Below the pieces are notes generated by a model. It was not told the origin of the DNA and did no database searches. It saw only the letters and a program-made list of their open reading frames with translations. From Curtobacterium sp. VKM Ac-1376 (GTDB lineage Bacteria; Actinomycetota; Actinomycetes; Actinomycetales; Microbacteriaceae), in assembly GCF_015351025.1 (NCBI RefSeq), contig NZ_JADKRV010000004.1, positions 62,001 to 126,000 of the forward strand: a DNA stretch of 64,000 nt, given 5' to 3'. This document shows, one piece after another, positions 37,829-46,285 of this stretch. A program made the position numbers and the translations under genes. Numbering within the stretch: position 1 is the stretch's first letter; each line of letters starts with the position of its first letter.

Positions 37829-39088
37829 ATGACCGACACTGCCACCCCCCGGCTCGACGAGCACCCACCCGGTGCCCCGCGTCGTCGCGCAGCCGGCCTG
37901 ACCCTGCTCGGACCGGCATTCGTGGCCGCCATCGCGTACGTCGACCCGGGCAACGTCGCGGCCAACCTGACCGCCGGCGCCGAGTACGGGTACCTGCTGC
38001 TCTGGGTCCTGGTGGCTGCGAACGCCAGCGCAGTCGTCGTGCAGTACCTGTCGGCCAAGCTCGGGGTGGTGACGGGGAAGTCCCTGCCGGAGCACCTCGG
38101 TCTGCGGATGCGTCGCACCCCGCGCCTGCTGTTCTGGGGGCAGGCCGAGATCGTCGCCGCCGCGACCGACATCGCCGAGGTCATCGGCGGCGCACTCGCG
38201 CTCTACCTGCTCTTCGGCCTGCCGCTGGTCGTCGGTGGGATCATCACGGGCGTCGTGTCGATGCTGCTGCTGACCCTGCAGAGCCGCAGGGGCACCCGTC
38301 TGTTCGAGACCGTCGTCACGGCGATGCTCGCGATCCTGACCGTCGGGTTCTGCGCGGGCCTGCTGTTCGCCCGGGTGTCGCCGACCGACCTCGTCGCGGG
38401 GTTCGTACCGCGCTTCGAGGGCGCCGGGTCGGTCCTGCTCGCCGCGTCCATGCTCGGCGCGACCGTCATGCCGCACGCCGTCTACCTGCACTCCGCGCTT
38501 GCCCGCGACCGGCACGGCGACGTCCCCGCCGGGCCGGAGCGCCGCCGGGTGCTCGTCGCCACCCGGTGGGACGTCGGACTCGCCCTGGTCGTCGCCGGCG
38601 GGGTGAACATCGCGATGCTCGTCCTCGCCGCGGCCACCCTGCCCGGCGTCGAGGGCACGGACTCGATCCCCGGCGCGCAACGAGCCATCGCCGAGAACGT
38701 CGGCCCGGTGGTCGGGGTGCTCTTCGCGGTGGGACTGCTCGCGTCCGGCCTGGCATCGACCTCGGTCGGCTGCATGGCCGGCGCCGAGATCATGAAGGGG
38801 CTGCTGCACGTCCGGATCCCGCTGATCGCGCGACGGGCCATCACCCTGGTCCCCGCGATCGTGCTGCTCGCGGTGAACGCCGACGCGACCATGCTGCTGG
38901 TCGTCAGCCAGGTGGTGCTGAGTTTCGGGATCGCCTTCGCGATCGTGCCGCTGGTGGTCTACACCTCGCGGCGGAGCGTGATGGGGGCGGACGTGAACGC
39001 CGCGGTCACCCGCGTGGTGGCGTGGGTGATCGCGGCGGTCATCGTGGCGCTCAACGTGGCGCTGGTGGTGCTCACCCTGACGGAGTGA
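37829..39088 (+). CDS. mntH: Nramp-family divalent metal (Mn2+) transporter
   Basis: A 419-residue protein with about 11 hydrophobic helices. Helix 1 carries the metal-binding DPGN at 39-42 in AFVAAIAYVDPGNVAANLTAG, and helix 6 carries ATVMPHAVYLHSAL, the MPH motif. GQAEIVAAATDIAEVIGGALAL is the conserved helix-3 region. It is proton-coupled uptake of Mn(II), possibly Fe(II). ATG 37829 is chosen because upstream in-frame codons lie within the palindromic promoter region. The two operators upstream suggest repression by metal. Confidence 0.92.
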   Translation: MTDTATPRLDEHPPGAPRRRAAGLTLLGPAFVAAIAYVDPGNVAANLTAGAEYGYLLLWVLVAANASAVVVQYLSAKLGVVTGKSLPEHLGLRMRRTPRLLFWGQAEIVAAATDIAEVIGGALALYLLFGLPLVVGGIITGVVSMLLLTLQSRRGTRLFETVVTAMLAILTVGFCAGLLFARVSPTDLVAGFVPRFEGAGSVLLAASMLGATVMPHAVYLHSALARDRHGDVPAGPERRRVLVATRWDVGLALVVAGGVNIAMLVLAAATLPGVEGTDSIPGAQRAIAENVGPVVGVLFAVGLLASGLASTSVGCMAGAEIMKGLLHVRIPLIARRAITLVPAIVLLAVNADATMLLVVSQVVLSFGIAFAIVPLVVYTSRRSVMGADVNAAVTRVVAWVIAAVIVALNVALVVLTLTE

Positions 39089-39113
39089 GCACGCGTCGTC
39101 GGCACCGGGGCCG

Positions 39114-39416
39114 TCAGTCGACGACCTTGACGTCCTTCCAGAACGCGACGTAGCCCGAGTAGTCCTTGCCGACGCGGTCGAACGAGGACGGGATCGGCGT
39201 CGGGTACGACCAGGCGCGGTCCTGCAACGCCTGTCCGCCGACGTTCACCGTGTAGTACTGCGTGTCGCCCTTCCACGGGCAGTGGTACTGGGTGGGACTG
39301 TCGGTGAACAGCTCGGACTTCACGCTGGACGGCGGGAAGTACCAGTTGCCCTCGATCTTGATGAGGTCCTCTTCCGGGGCCTCCGCGATCACCGTGTCGC
39401 CGACGACTGCCTTCAT
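39114..39416 (-). CDS. DUF427 family protein
   Basis: A 100-residue DUF427 protein. It shows MKAVVGDTVIAEAP, GNWYFPPSSV, the YHCPWKGDTQYYTV signature and AWSYPTP near the end. The family is widespread, structurally a small beta-barrel, and has no firm function. It is convergent with mntH and has no operon partner. Confidence 0.88.
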   Translation of the reverse strand: MKAVVGDTVIAEAPEEDLIKIEGNWYFPPSSVKSELFTDSPTQYHCPWKGDTQYYTVNVGGQALQDRAWSYPTPIPSSFDRVGKDYSGYVAFWKDVKVVD

Positions 39417-39458
39417 GGCGTTGCTCCTTCGCTCGCTGGTTCCGTGCCGGGGCGAACG

Positions 39459-40064
39459 CTACGCGCGCTCCCCCGATTCCCGCAGGACGGTGAGCTCGGG
39501 CCCCGCGGCGACCGCCGCGTGCACGTCCGCGCGCGCGAGCCCGGCGGCGCCCTCGGCTGCGCTGACCAGGTGCTTCACCGCGCGCTGGAGTCCCGTGTAC
39601 GCCGCGCAGGCCGCGGCGGCCTCCGGCGAGGTGTGGTCGATGCCGACCGCGGCGAGCGCGTCGACGACGGCACCGGCGGCGAGCAGGTCCTCCACGGCGA
39701 AGTCGGGCGCGTCGGCGACGTCGACGGCCTCGCCTGCGGCCTCGGCCGCCTCGTCGAGGGCGGACGGGTGGTGCAGCCCGGCGGCGACGACCGCGACGAC
39801 GCACCGGTCGCCGCGCTCGGCCTGGAGGCGCGTCACCCGTTCCGCGACCGCCGCCGCGTTGCCCAGATGGCCGAGCACGACCTCCGGGCCCATCGGCAGG
39901 CGGCCGGCCACGTCGCGCAGGGCACGCCGCTGCTCGGCCGCGTCGGAGGTGGGCGGGAGCGTGTCGACCCAGACGAGCAGGTGTGTGCGGTGGGCGATCC
40001 GAGCCGCACCACGGGTGCCCCACGCGAACCGGACCTGGTACTTCTCCTGGGTGCGTTCTGCCAC
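39459..40064 (-). CDS. 2-phosphosulfolactate phosphatase (ComB)-like protein
   Basis: About 201 residues. YQVRFAWGTRGAARIA, LLVWVDTLPP, VVAAGLHH and the C-terminal AVEDLLAAGAVVDALAA with SPEAAAACAAY follow the ComB pattern (VRFDWG..., VVVVDVLSF, EDxxGAGAI, SPEA). Several positions conserved in true ComB look altered, and no sulfolactate or coenzyme M pathway is nearby, so the substrate is uncertain. GTG 40064 is the preferred start; GTG 40073 is the alternative. Confidence 0.6.
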   Translation of the reverse strand: MAERTQEKYQVRFAWGTRGAARIAHRTHLLVWVDTLPPTSDAAEQRRALRDVAGRLPMGPEVVLGHLGNAAAVAERVTRLQAERGDRCVVAVVAAGLHHPSALDEAAEAAGEAVDVADAPDFAVEDLLAAGAVVDALAAVGIDHTSPEAAAACAAYTGLQRAVKHLVSAAEGAAGLARADVHAAVAAGPELTVLRESGERA

Positions 40065-40161
40065 GCCCGTCACGATAGCCGTCCGGACGAATCTGTCCCT
40101 CTCCACAGGGTCTGCGTCCGACCGGGTGTCCCCCGGGTCGGCGACCGTAGGATGCATGTCC

Positions 40162-40794
40162 ATGGAGATCGCCCCCGTGCCCACCCTGACCGGCGACCGT
40201 GTCACCCTCGAGCCCCTCGGGCAGGAGCACGCGGACGACCTGCGGGCGGCGGTCGCCGACGGCGATCTGTGGCGCACCTGGTACACCTCGATCCCCGCTC
40301 CGGCGCAGGTCGAGGCCGAGATCGACCGCCGGCTCGCCGAGCACGAGGCCGGGCGCATGGTGCCGTTCGCGGTGCGCGACCGTCCGACCGGCCGGGTGGT
40401 GGGGTCGACGACCTTCATGAACATCGACTCCGGCAACCGCCACGTCGAGATCGGCCACACGTTCCTCGCCAGGTCGGCGCAGCGTTCGGGCATCAACACC
40501 GAGTCGAAGCTGCTCATGCTCTCGCACGCGTTCGAGGCGTGGCAGTGCATCGCGGTCGAGTTCCGCACGCACTGGCACAACCTGCAGTCGCGCGCCGCCA
40601 TCGCCGGCCTCGGGGCGAAGCAGGACGGCGTGCTCCGGAACCACGCGATCGGCCGTGACGGCACCCTGCGCGACACCGTGGTCTTCTCGATCATCGCGTC
40701 GGAGTGGCCGGCGGTGCGGCTCTCGCTCGCCGAGCGGCTCCGGCGGCACGACCGCTCCGAGGGGTCCCGCCGCCGGTCGGCCCGGCACGCCTGA
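40162..40794 (+). CDS. GNAT-family acetyltransferase (RimJ/RimL-like)
   Basis: About 210 residues. LTGDRVTLEPLGQEHADDLRAAV is the RimJ/RimL-type opening. GRVVGSTTFMNID, HVEIGHTFLARSAQRSGINTESKLLML and HNLQSRAAIAGLGAKQDGVLRNH match the acetyl-CoA-binding and substrate segments. These enzymes acetylate protein N-termini, amino acids or small molecules; the target is unknown. AGGA lies 9 nt before ATG 40162, favouring it over ATG 40156. It is divergent from the ComB-like gene. Confidence 0.85.
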   Translation: MEIAPVPTLTGDRVTLEPLGQEHADDLRAAVADGDLWRTWYTSIPAPAQVEAEIDRRLAEHEAGRMVPFAVRDRPTGRVVGSTTFMNIDSGNRHVEIGHTFLARSAQRSGINTESKLLMLSHAFEAWQCIAVEFRTHWHNLQSRAAIAGLGAKQDGVLRNHAIGRDGTLRDTVVFSIIASEWPAVRLSLAERLRRHDRSEGSRRRSARHA

Positions 40795-40813
40795 CGAGCA
40801 GATCACGCTGTCG

Positions 40814-41581
40814 TCAGAGGGCGTGGCGGACGCTTCGGTCGCCGAGCGGCTGCACCGGACGCGCGTTCTCGACGTGCGCCGCTTCGAGGTCGGCGAGCTG
40901 GTCGGCTCCGAGCTCGATCGTGTTCTCGAGCACGATCCACCGCACCCCCTCGGTGCAGGGCGGCGTGGTGAGCGACCCCTCGTACGTCGCGAACGAGCGG
41001 ATCTGCGGCAGCATCGCTTCGATGTCCACGGCGCTCTCCCGGCCGGCACCAGCCGTCGCCCCGGCGATGTAGCTCTCGTACGCCGCGTTGTGCGCACCGC
41101 GCTCGGCAAGGACCCCGACGACGGTCAGGGCTCCGCGATCGTCGGCGTGCACGAAGTGGAACTCCGCCTCGGCCGGGTCGCCGTCGACGGTGTGCTCCGA
41201 CCCCGCGTGGAAGTGCATCTGCACCAGGTCGAGGTCCTGGCCGGCGATGGTCGTCGAGGCTCCGTCGTCAGCGGTGAACTGCACGGTGTGCCCGTTGTCC
41301 GCCGTCAGCCCCGCGACGGCGCCGGAGCCGACCAGGTCGAGTTCGGCGTCGCCACGAGCTGTCGGCAGGTCGATCGGCGATTGCTGCGCACCCGTGCCGC
41401 ACGCGGCGTACTCGTCAGCGAGGGCGCCCCAGTGCTCCGGGGAACCCGTCCCGTCGTACGACCACGACGCCCCGGCGTCGTGTGCGTCGGTTCCGGGCTG
41501 GGTCGGGGCCGCGCAGCCGGCGAGGACGAGGAGCACGGCAGGGGCGGCGAGCAGGGACAGGCGGGCGTGAGTGGATTGCAT
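40814..41581 (-). CDS. Alpha-type carbonic anhydrase lipoprotein
   Basis: A 255-residue secreted lipoprotein. A signal peptide ends in the lipobox LVLAGC (C23). The mature domain starts WSYDGTGSPEHWGAL and has QQSPIDL, the zinc ligands in QMHFHAGSEHT (H123, H125) and EFHFVHAD (H142), and SLTTPPCTEGVRWIVL. All three zinc histidines are present, so it should hydrate CO2 outside the membrane. Alpha-class enzymes are uncommon in Gram-positives. The upstream ATG at 41611 adds a Cys-containing lead that would spoil the signal peptide, so 41581 is preferred. Confidence 0.92.
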   Translation of the reverse strand: MQSTHARLSLLAAPAVLLVLAGCAAPTQPGTDAHDAGASWSYDGTGSPEHWGALADEYAACGTGAQQSPIDLPTARGDAELDLVGSGAVAGLTADNGHTVQFTADDGASTTIAGQDLDLVQMHFHAGSEHTVDGDPAEAEFHFVHADDRGALTVVGVLAERGAHNAAYESYIAGATAGAGRESAVDIEAMLPQIRSFATYEGSLTTPPCTEGVRWIVLENTIELGADQLADLEAAHVENARPVQPLGDRSVRHAL

Positions 41582-41655
41582 GCTGTACAGACTCGCACAC
41601 TCATATTTCACATTCGCCGAGCGCTTCTCTCTGGACGAGGCGTAGCGTCGTCGGC

Positions 41656-42138
41656 ATGCACGTCGGCCTCCGGATCGTCCTCGATGCGCCGGTCGACGCC
41701 GTGCGCAACGCCCTGCTGTCCCCGTCCGTGATGGTGGCGGTGACCAAACCGTTCCTGGCGTACCGGTCCCGCGACCCCGAGGGGTTCCCGGAGCGGTGGC
41801 AGCCGGGGCACCCGCACCCGATCACGGCGGACGCCTTCGGGCTCGTGCCGAGCGGCGACACGCACGTGGACCTCGACCTGTACGAGGTCCACGGGATCCC
41901 CGTGCAGCGCGACAACGGCGGCGGGACGTCCGGCCTGTTCGGGCGGATGACGATGTCCCACCGGATGGCGGTCGTGCCGGCCCCCGGCGGCCGCACCCTG
42001 CTGCTGGACCGCCTGACGTACCGGATGCGGCCGGCGGTCCTCGGTCTCGCCCTGTGGCCCGGCATGTGGGTCATCTGGCAGTGGCGGGCGTTCCGGATGC
42101 GGGCCCTCGCGCCCACCTGGCGGACCGACGGCGACTGA
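41656..42138 (+). CDS. SRPBCC-like small protein, function unknown
   Basis: A 160-residue protein. The opening HVGLRIVLDAPVDAVRNALLSP and later strands (GGRTLLLDRLTYRMRP) suggest a START/SRPBCC lipid- or ligand-binding fold. ALWPGMWVIWQWRAFRMRAL near the end is hydrophobic and could be membrane-associated. ATG 41656 is chosen because the upstream frame lies in the divergent promoter of the carbonic anhydrase gene. A DUF1684 gene follows after 54 nt on the same strand. Confidence 0.6.
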   Translation: MHVGLRIVLDAPVDAVRNALLSPSVMVAVTKPFLAYRSRDPEGFPERWQPGHPHPITADAFGLVPSGDTHVDLDLYEVHGIPVQRDNGGGTSGLFGRMTMSHRMAVVPAPGGRTLLLDRLTYRMRPAVLGLALWPGMWVIWQWRAFRMRALAPTWRTDGD

Positions 42139-42192
42139 CGCGGGGTGGGTCGGGCCTCCCGTCCACCGCGGAGCGGGCGTAGCCTCGACCAC

Positions 42193-42843
42193 GTGAGCCA
42201 GACGCGCCCCCAGGAGCCGACGACCGACGACCGCGTGCTCAGCACGCTCGCGACCGCGGATTGGCGGCGGATGACGTTCGACCTGTACCGCCGCGTCCGC
42301 GCCACCCCGGACCCCGAGACGGCGCACGCGCTCTGGCGCGAGACGCGCGACGCGATGTTCGCGGAGCACCCGGCCTCGCCGCTCCTCGACGAGGACGCCC
42401 GCGACTTCGAGGCGCTGCCCGTGCCGGGCTACGACCCGGCCTGGCGCTTCCACGCACGGATCGAGGCGGCGGATCCCGCGGAACTGGACGTCGAGACCGG
42501 TACCGACGGCATCGTGCACTTCGATCGGCTCGGCGTCGTGCGGCTGCCCGGTGTCGGCACCCTCGACGTCTGGGCCCACGGCGGCTACGCGGGCGGGATC
42601 TTCGTGCCCGTCAAGGACGCGAGCGCCGGCCGGGCCCGTGGGACCTACGGCGGCGGGCGCTACCTGCTCGACACGATCAAGGGTGCCGACCTGGGCGGCG
42701 ACGACTCCGGGTCGCTCGTGCTCGACTTCAACTTCGCGTACAACCCGTCGTGCGCGCACGACCCGGCGTGGGCGTGCCCGCTCGCGCCTCCGGGCAACAC
42801 CGTGCCGGTGCCGATCCCGGTCGGCGAGCAGTACGACTTCTAG
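42193..42843 (+). CDS. DUF1684 family protein
   Basis: A 216-residue DUF1684 protein. Signatures are PASPLLDEDARDFEALPVPGYD, RFHARIE, GGIFVPVKDASAGRARGTYGGGRYLLDTIKG and the ending DFNFAYNPSCAHDPAWACPLAPPGN. The conserved Cys/His residues at the end suggest metal or cofactor binding; the function is unknown. GTG 42193 starts VSQTRPQEP. It is followed 10 nt later by a GntR regulator, so the two probably share an mRNA. Confidence 0.85.
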   Translation: MSQTRPQEPTTDDRVLSTLATADWRRMTFDLYRRVRATPDPETAHALWRETRDAMFAEHPASPLLDEDARDFEALPVPGYDPAWRFHARIEAADPAELDVETGTDGIVHFDRLGVVRLPGVGTLDVWAHGGYAGGIFVPVKDASAGRARGTYGGGRYLLDTIKGADLGGDDSGSLVLDFNFAYNPSCAHDPAWACPLAPPGNTVPVPIPVGEQYDF

Positions 42844-42853
42844 GGTGGAACGC

Positions 42854-43213
42854 ATGGCAGGACTGGTCGCACTCGACGTCGGAGGGCGGGTACCGCCGTT
42901 CGAGCAGGTCCGCTCGCAGATCGCGGCACAGATCACCGCGGGGTACCTGGTGGACGGCGAGCGGTTGCCGAGCGTGCGCGGGCTGGCGGACGAGCTCGGG
43001 CTCGCGGCCGGCACGGTCGCGAAGGCCTACCAACTGCTCGAAGAGGCCGGGCTCGTGCACACCGCGCGCGGTGCCGGCACCCGGGTGGTGCGGCCGGCCG
43101 AGGTGCCGGACGCCGTGGCGGACGCTGCTCGTGTCCTGGCCGCTGCTGCACGGTCGGCCGGGTTGTCGGCGGACCAGGCGGCGACGGCGCTGCGGGACGC
43201 CTGGCCGGCGTAG
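42854..43213 (+). CDS. GntR-family regulator (short, YtrA-like)
   Basis: A 119-residue regulator. The winged helix is PPFEQVRSQIAAQITAGYLVDGERLPSVRGLADELGLAAGTVAKAYQLLEEAGLV, followed by only about 50 residues (RGAGTRVV...), the short YtrA-type layout that usually controls neighbouring transporters. No ABC transporter is adjacent; the nearest candidate partner is the DUF1684 gene just upstream. ATG 42854 gives the correct N-terminus. Confidence 0.88.
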   Translation: MAGLVALDVGGRVPPFEQVRSQIAAQITAGYLVDGERLPSVRGLADELGLAAGTVAKAYQLLEEAGLVHTARGAGTRVVRPAEVPDAVADAARVLAAAARSAGLSADQAATALRDAWPA

Positions 43214-43234
43214 CGTGACGGGGCCTGCGGGCTC

Positions 43235-43291
43235 ACCTGGTGGGTTCGCACGTACCTGGTGGGTTCGGGCGTACCTGGTGGATTCGGGCAA
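43235..43291. repeat. Three tandem 19-bp repeats
   Basis: ACCTGGTGGGTTCGCACGT (43235-43253), ACCTGGTGGGTTCGGGCGT (43254-43272) and a diverged third copy (43273-43291) lie head to tail between the convergent gntR and GH114-type genes. There are no spacers, so this is not CRISPR. Function unknown. Confidence 0.8.
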
Positions 43292-43310
43292 GGAACCGCA
43301 GCGCTCCGGC

Positions 43311-44144
43311 TCAGCAGTGCTCGAAGACGTACGCGTCGTCCTTCGGTGCCACCAGGTCGCGGTCGCGCAGGATCGTCATCGCGGGGCGGCTCTTCAGCTT
43401 GCACACCGACGCCCACGAGCGCTCGAGGGTGTCCGAGTACTCGACGTCGATGACCCGCTTGCCGTAGGCCTTCGTGTACGCCCCGCACTCCCGGTACTGA
43501 ACGCACTCCTCGGCGACGACGAAGTCGAACCCGGTCTGCTCCCGGCCGGAGGCCCCGAGCTGCGGCGTGTTCTTCTGCCCGACGGCCAGGCCGAGGCGGT
43601 GCCCCGCGGCGACGAGTGACCTCGCGAGTGCCAGGTTGCCGGCCCGGGTGAGCCGCCCGCCGCTCCGGGTCCACGAGTCGAGGTTGTCGAACTCCACCGC
43701 GTCGAACCCGCGGTCGCCACAGCGTGCCACGGTCTTCGTCAGGACCTTCGTGATCAGCGCGCGCTCGGCCGCGGTCCGGGTGTCCAGGAGCATCTCGTCC
43801 GGCCACCCCGGGTCCGACACCGGCGTGCCGTCCCGATCGCGCAGGATCGCCGACGGGTACGACTTCTTCCACGTCCGTGCGGCCTCGGGCTGGGTCTGGA
43901 ACCCGTTGACGTAGCAGATGCCGTACGTGCCCTTCGCCGGGCGGTCGGTGCTGTCACGCTCGACGATCGTCACGCCGGAGGGCGGGGTGTACGCGCCACC
44001 GAGCTGGTAGTCCGGGCGGCCCGAGGTCGGCAGGTCCGTGGAGGTCGTGCGGGCACCGGTCGTCGCGGCGTCGGCGCAGCCGGCCGTGCTGAGGACGGCC
44101 GCCAGGGCCACGGCGGTGGTCAGCAGGACGGTTCGGGTGCGCAC
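43311..44144 (-). CDS. GH114-like (endo-alpha-1,4-polygalactosaminidase family) lipoprotein
   Basis: A 277-residue lipoprotein. The signal peptide ends in STAGC (lipobox Cys23). The TIM-barrel domain shows YQLGGAYTPP, the GICYVNGFQTQPE segment, LLDTRTAAERALITKVL, GFDAVEFDNLDSW (candidate catalytic acids), GLAVGQKNTPQL, FDFVVAEECVQYREC and GKRVIDVEYSD. The family hydrolyses galactosamine-containing polysaccharides such as fungal galactosaminogalactan or Pel-like polymers. GTG 44144 follows AAGGA at 8 nt, which decides the start. It may act on the cell surface against its own or a rival's matrix; that is inference. Confidence 0.83.
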   Translation of the reverse strand: MRTRTVLLTTAVALAAVLSTAGCADAATTGARTTSTDLPTSGRPDYQLGGAYTPPSGVTIVERDSTDRPAKGTYGICYVNGFQTQPEAARTWKKSYPSAILRDRDGTPVSDPGWPDEMLLDTRTAAERALITKVLTKTVARCGDRGFDAVEFDNLDSWTRSGGRLTRAGNLALARSLVAAGHRLGLAVGQKNTPQLGASGREQTGFDFVVAEECVQYRECGAYTKAYGKRVIDVEYSDTLERSWASVCKLKSRPAMTILRDRDLVAPKDDAYVFEHC

Positions 44145-44433
44145 GCCACGAATCCTTGCACGCGCACGGCGAACGGCCTTCCCCTCGGCGATCCCGGGAG
44201 CAGGCGCTATGCTGGACGTACTCGAGGCGCCGATCGCCTCGTGCGTCGTACGGACGCCCCCGAACTCCCGATCTCGTGTCTCCGGACCCTGGTCGATGAT
44301 CGAGCACCTCACGAAGGTGCCCAGGCTTCTCTGCTGCGGCGACTGCGCCAGCCACATCCGTTGGCGCGCATCCCGCCCGCGCGCTGCCTCAGAGCGCGCC
44401 CACAGCCGGTCACCTCCGGCTCGAAAGGTCACC
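44145..44433 (+). promoter_or_regulatory. Long leader region of the DEAD-box helicase gene
   Basis: About 220-290 nt upstream of the helicase. It contains two hairpins: CGAGGCG/CGCCTCG (44223-44241, 5-nt loop) and GCACCT/AGGTGC (44304-44320, 5-nt loop). The frame is open through it but codon bias is poor, so I treat it as untranslated leader. Long leaders are common for cold-induced helicases elsewhere; that role is inferred. Confidence 0.4.
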
Positions 44434-46044
44434 ATGACCACCGATGACATCCGTTTCTCCGACCTCGGCGTCCCCGCGCCGATGGTCTCCGTCCTCGCCG
44501 ACCAGGGCAAGGACATGGCGTTCCCCATCCAGGCGGACACCCTTCCGGACTCCCTGCAGGGCAAGGACGTCCTCGGCCGCGGCCGAACCGGCTCCGGCAA
44601 GACGATCGCGTTCGCGATCCCGCTCGTCGCCCGCCTCGCCGCCAGCGGCCGCAAGCGCCGCGCCGGCCGCCCCCGTGCCCTGGTCCTCGCCCCGACCCGT
44701 GAGCTCGCGACGCAGATCGACGTCGCCCTCGCCCCGCTCGCCAAGGCCATGGGCCTGAACACCACGACCATCTTCGGTGGTGTGGGTCAGGGTCGTCAGG
44801 TCGACGCCCTGCGCGGCGGCGTGGACGTCGTCGTCGCCTGCCCGGGTCGCCTCGCCGACCTCATGCAGCAGGGCCACGTGAACCTCGGCGACATCGAGGT
44901 CACCGTCCTCGACGAGGCCGACCACATGGCCGACATGGGCTTCCTGCCCGGCGTGACCAAGATCATGCAGGCGACGCCCGAGCAGGGACAGCGTCTGCTG
45001 TTCTCCGCGACGCTGGACAACGGCGTGGACAAGCTCGTCAAGAAGTTCCTGCACAACCCGGTGATGCACTCCGTCGACGAAGCGAACAGCCCCGTCGAGG
45101 CGATGACCCACCACCTGTTCGAGGTCGCCGACGCCGACGCGAAGAAGAACCTCGTGAGCACCCTCGCCTCGGGCAACGGTCGCCGCATCCTCTTCATGCG
45201 CACGAAGCACCACGCCAAGCGCCTCGCCAAGCAACTCAGCAGCCAGGGCATCCCGGCCGTCGACCTGCAGGGCAACCTGTCGCAGGGTGCGCGTGAGCGG
45301 AACCTCGCGAAGTTCTCCTCCGGCGAGGCCCTCGTCCTCGTCGCCACGGACGTCGCCGCCCGTGGGGTGCACGTCGACAACGTCGAGCTCGTCGTGCACG
45401 TCGACCCGCCGACCGAGCACAAGGCGTACCTGCACCGCTCCGGTCGCACGGCGCGTGCCGGTTCGTCCGGTGACGTCGTCACGGTGACGATGCCCGCCGA
45501 ACGTCGCGACGTCGCGCAGATGATGCGCGCCGCCGCGATCAAGGTCACCCCGCAGCACGTCACCGCGGACTCCGCGGCGGTCACCGCGCTCGTCGGCGAG
45601 GTCGCGCCGATCCGCCACGTCGCCGAGGACCAGCCCGCGCAGCAGCAGCGTCAGCCCAAGCAGCGCTCGGCCGAGTCCGCCGGTGACGGTCGTCGCCGTG
45701 GTCGCGGCGGTCGTTCGGGAGGCGCGGCGCAGCCCGCACGCTCCGGCTCGGCATCCGAGTCCGCCGGTTCGGCCGGTGGCCGTCAGGGTCGTCCGGCCCG
45801 CGGCGCACGCTCCGAGGGCACCGGGCGCTCCGGTGCTGCCGCCGCCGGCTCGACGGGTGGTCGCCGCAGTGGCGGCAACCGTCGCTCGGGCAGCGGCGAC
45901 GTCGTGCGCGGCGGCTCGTCGGCCGTCTGGTCCTCCGAGGGTGGCTACGCCGCCGGTCGTGGGTCCGGCAGTGAGTCGGGCGGCAACCGTCGCGGTGACT
46001 CGCGCCGCGCCTCCCGTCCGGCCGGTGCCGCCGATCGCCACTGA
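44434..46044 (+). CDS. DEAD-box RNA helicase
   Basis: A 536-residue protein. Q motif region FSDLGVPAPMVSVLADQGKDMAFPIQ, motif I GRTGSGKT, motif Ia APTRELATQ, motif II VLDEADHMADMG, motif III SATLD, then LVATDVAARGVHVDNV and HRSGRTARAG form the full helicase core (about 1-370). The C-terminal 160 residues are Arg/Gly/Ser-rich and probably disordered, typical of RNA chaperone helicases. It should remodel rRNA or mRNA structure. ATG 44434 follows GAAAGG. The locus ends in a large palindrome at 46095-46154. Confidence 0.95.
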   Translation: MTTDDIRFSDLGVPAPMVSVLADQGKDMAFPIQADTLPDSLQGKDVLGRGRTGSGKTIAFAIPLVARLAASGRKRRAGRPRALVLAPTRELATQIDVALAPLAKAMGLNTTTIFGGVGQGRQVDALRGGVDVVVACPGRLADLMQQGHVNLGDIEVTVLDEADHMADMGFLPGVTKIMQATPEQGQRLLFSATLDNGVDKLVKKFLHNPVMHSVDEANSPVEAMTHHLFEVADADAKKNLVSTLASGNGRRILFMRTKHHAKRLAKQLSSQGIPAVDLQGNLSQGARERNLAKFSSGEALVLVATDVAARGVHVDNVELVVHVDPPTEHKAYLHRSGRTARAGSSGDVVTVTMPAERRDVAQMMRAAAIKVTPQHVTADSAAVTALVGEVAPIRHVAEDQPAQQQRQPKQRSAESAGDGRRRGRGGRSGGAAQPARSGSASESAGSAGGRQGRPARGARSEGTGRSGAAAAGSTGGRRSGGNRRSGSGDVVRGGSSAVWSSEGGYAAGRGSGSESGGNRRGDSRRASRPAGAADRH

Positions 46045-46094
46045 CGCTCATCTGAGCGCGTCGGCCTGATCCAGTCGGGGCCCGAACCAGCAAA

Positions 46095-46154
46095 ACACCG
46101 GTGTTCACGCGCCGAACACCCGCATTCCGCGGTGTGTTGCGTGAACACCGGTGT
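46095..46154. repeat. Long perfect inverted repeat after the helicase gene
   Basis: ACACCGGTGTTCACGC (46095-46110) is repeated exactly inverted at 46139-46154 around a 28-nt loop. Each arm contains the 10-bp palindrome ACACCGGTGT. The loop can form a further imperfect stem. It could terminate helicase transcription or be a mobile extragenic palindrome. Confidence 0.75.
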
Positions 46155-46285
46155 CTTGCGTCGGCGCGCCGAGCGAACCTTGACGGGGGCTGGGGGAGGG
46201 GTGCCCTGCGGAGCGTACGGTCTGCTTCACCGGATGCCGCGCAAGCGGTTGACGGGGAACACGTCCGCTTCTGGAAGGAGTGCCT

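Noticed and set aside
39262..40161. Upstream part of the plus-strand frame before the GNAT gene
   Set aside because: It is antisense to the DUF427 and ComB-like genes and has no similarity to acetyltransferases.
43235..43291. CRISPR array
   Set aside because: The 19-bp units are directly adjacent with no spacers and no cas genes lie nearby.
44208..44433. In-frame N-terminal extension or leader peptide of the DEAD-box helicase
   Set aside because: Third-position bias is lost upstream of 44434 and the family N-terminus matches MTTDDIRFSDLG.
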